Positions 6,864 to 7,044 of a DNA stretch of 7,044 nt are shown piece after piece. The DNA is from an uncultured Treponema sp. (lineage in GTDB: Bacteria > Spirochaetota > Spirochaetia > Treponematales > Treponemataceae): assembly GCA_945833725.1 (NCBI GenBank), contig CAMAFU010000094.1, forward strand, positions 1 through 7,044, given 5' to 3'. How positions within the stretch are numbered: position 1 is the stretch's first letter; the number at the start of each line of letters is the position of its first letter. Made by a program: the position numbers and the translations under genes. The notes below the pieces were generated by a model, which worked only from the letters and a program-made list of their open reading frames with translations, was not told the origin of the DNA and ran no database searches.

Positions 6864-7044
6864 TCACTCTTTTACGGCAGCTCCTCCAAAACTTGAAACA
6901 AGGGTTTTCTGGGTCATAAGGAAAAATATTACGAAAGGAATCGTAACAATAAGGGCACCGGCAGCAAACACTGTAAATTCATTTTTTTTCTCGGAAACAA
7001 AACTAAAAAGTCGTATCGGTCAAACGCTTGAAGTCATGATTGAC
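6864..7044 (-). CDS. Sugar ABC transporter permease, C-terminal fragment (MalG/GanQ type), with an in-frame TGA
   Basis: This is the 3' end of an inner-membrane permease subunit of a carbohydrate ABC importer (binding-protein-dependent transport family, COG0395-like). The visible tail reads PIRLFSFVSEKKNEF, then a hydrophobic last membrane helix (TVFAAGALIVTIPFVIFFL), then TQKTLVSSFGGAAVKE and a TGA stop. The A-x-G-A-L...P...F-L..Q..LV...G..VK pattern is the usual C-terminus of MalG-like permeases. The gene continues beyond the right edge. In the same frame a TGA lies at 7020-7022, just before Pro-Ile-Arg; upstream of it the frame reads SIMTSSV, which fits the family on the other side of the stop. 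So it looks like one base substitution (TGG to TGA) and not a frameshift: either a nonsense mutation or a sequence error near the edge. Position directly before a beta-galactosidase and a galactanase suggests a galacto-oligosaccharide importer, but specificity cannot be read from this fragment. Family assignment is firm for so short a piece; substrate is inferred. Confidence 0.8.

Noticed and set aside
7020..7022. Use of TGA as a sense codon (Trp or Gly) throughout the organism
   Set aside because: The four complete genes have no internal TGA, use TGG for Trp, and the permease itself ends with TGA right after the usual family C-terminus.

Overview
This window holds six genes, all on the minus strand and closely spaced (gaps of 12 to 68 bases), so they read as one operon transcribed from the right edge to the left. 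In order of transcription they are: the C-terminal end of a sugar ABC-transporter inner-membrane permease (cut by the right edge), a GH35 beta-galactosidase without a signal peptide, a secreted GH53 endo-beta-1,4-galactanase with an Ig-like module and a carbohydrate-binding module, a large outer-membrane beta-barrel protein, a small lipoprotein, and the start of a second lipoprotein (cut by the left edge). I see no promoter, terminator, RNA gene, mobile element or CRISPR array.

The genes make a coherent pathway for beta-1,4-galactan, the pectin side chain or type I arabinogalactan backbone. The secreted GH53 enzyme would cut the polymer to galacto-oligosaccharides. The beta-barrel and the two lipoproteins are placed to bind or pass the glycans at the outer membrane. 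The ABC importer would carry oligosaccharides through the inner membrane, and the cytoplasmic GH35 enzyme would release galactose. The order permease, beta-galactosidase, galactanase resembles the Bacillus ganSPQAB operon, with GH35 in place of the GH42 enzyme GanA and outer-membrane genes appended downstream. This pathway is an inference from gene families and order.

The organism is a diderm with AT-rich DNA that combines an ABC importer, a non-TonB outer-membrane barrel ending in an aromatic/hydrophobic terminal strand, and lipoproteins. That combination, and the style of the barrel protein, suggests a carbohydrate-degrading spirochete such as a gut, rumen or oral Treponema. This is an impression from protein character and cannot be proven from the window. 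The code is standard: TGG is used freely for Trp and the four complete genes end in TAA.

The points most worth a second look are an in-frame TGA in the permease close to the right edge, where a Trp codon would be expected, and the unassigned barrel plus two lipoproteins, which may form a galactan-handling outer-membrane system that is neither SusCD nor a Gram-positive gan system.
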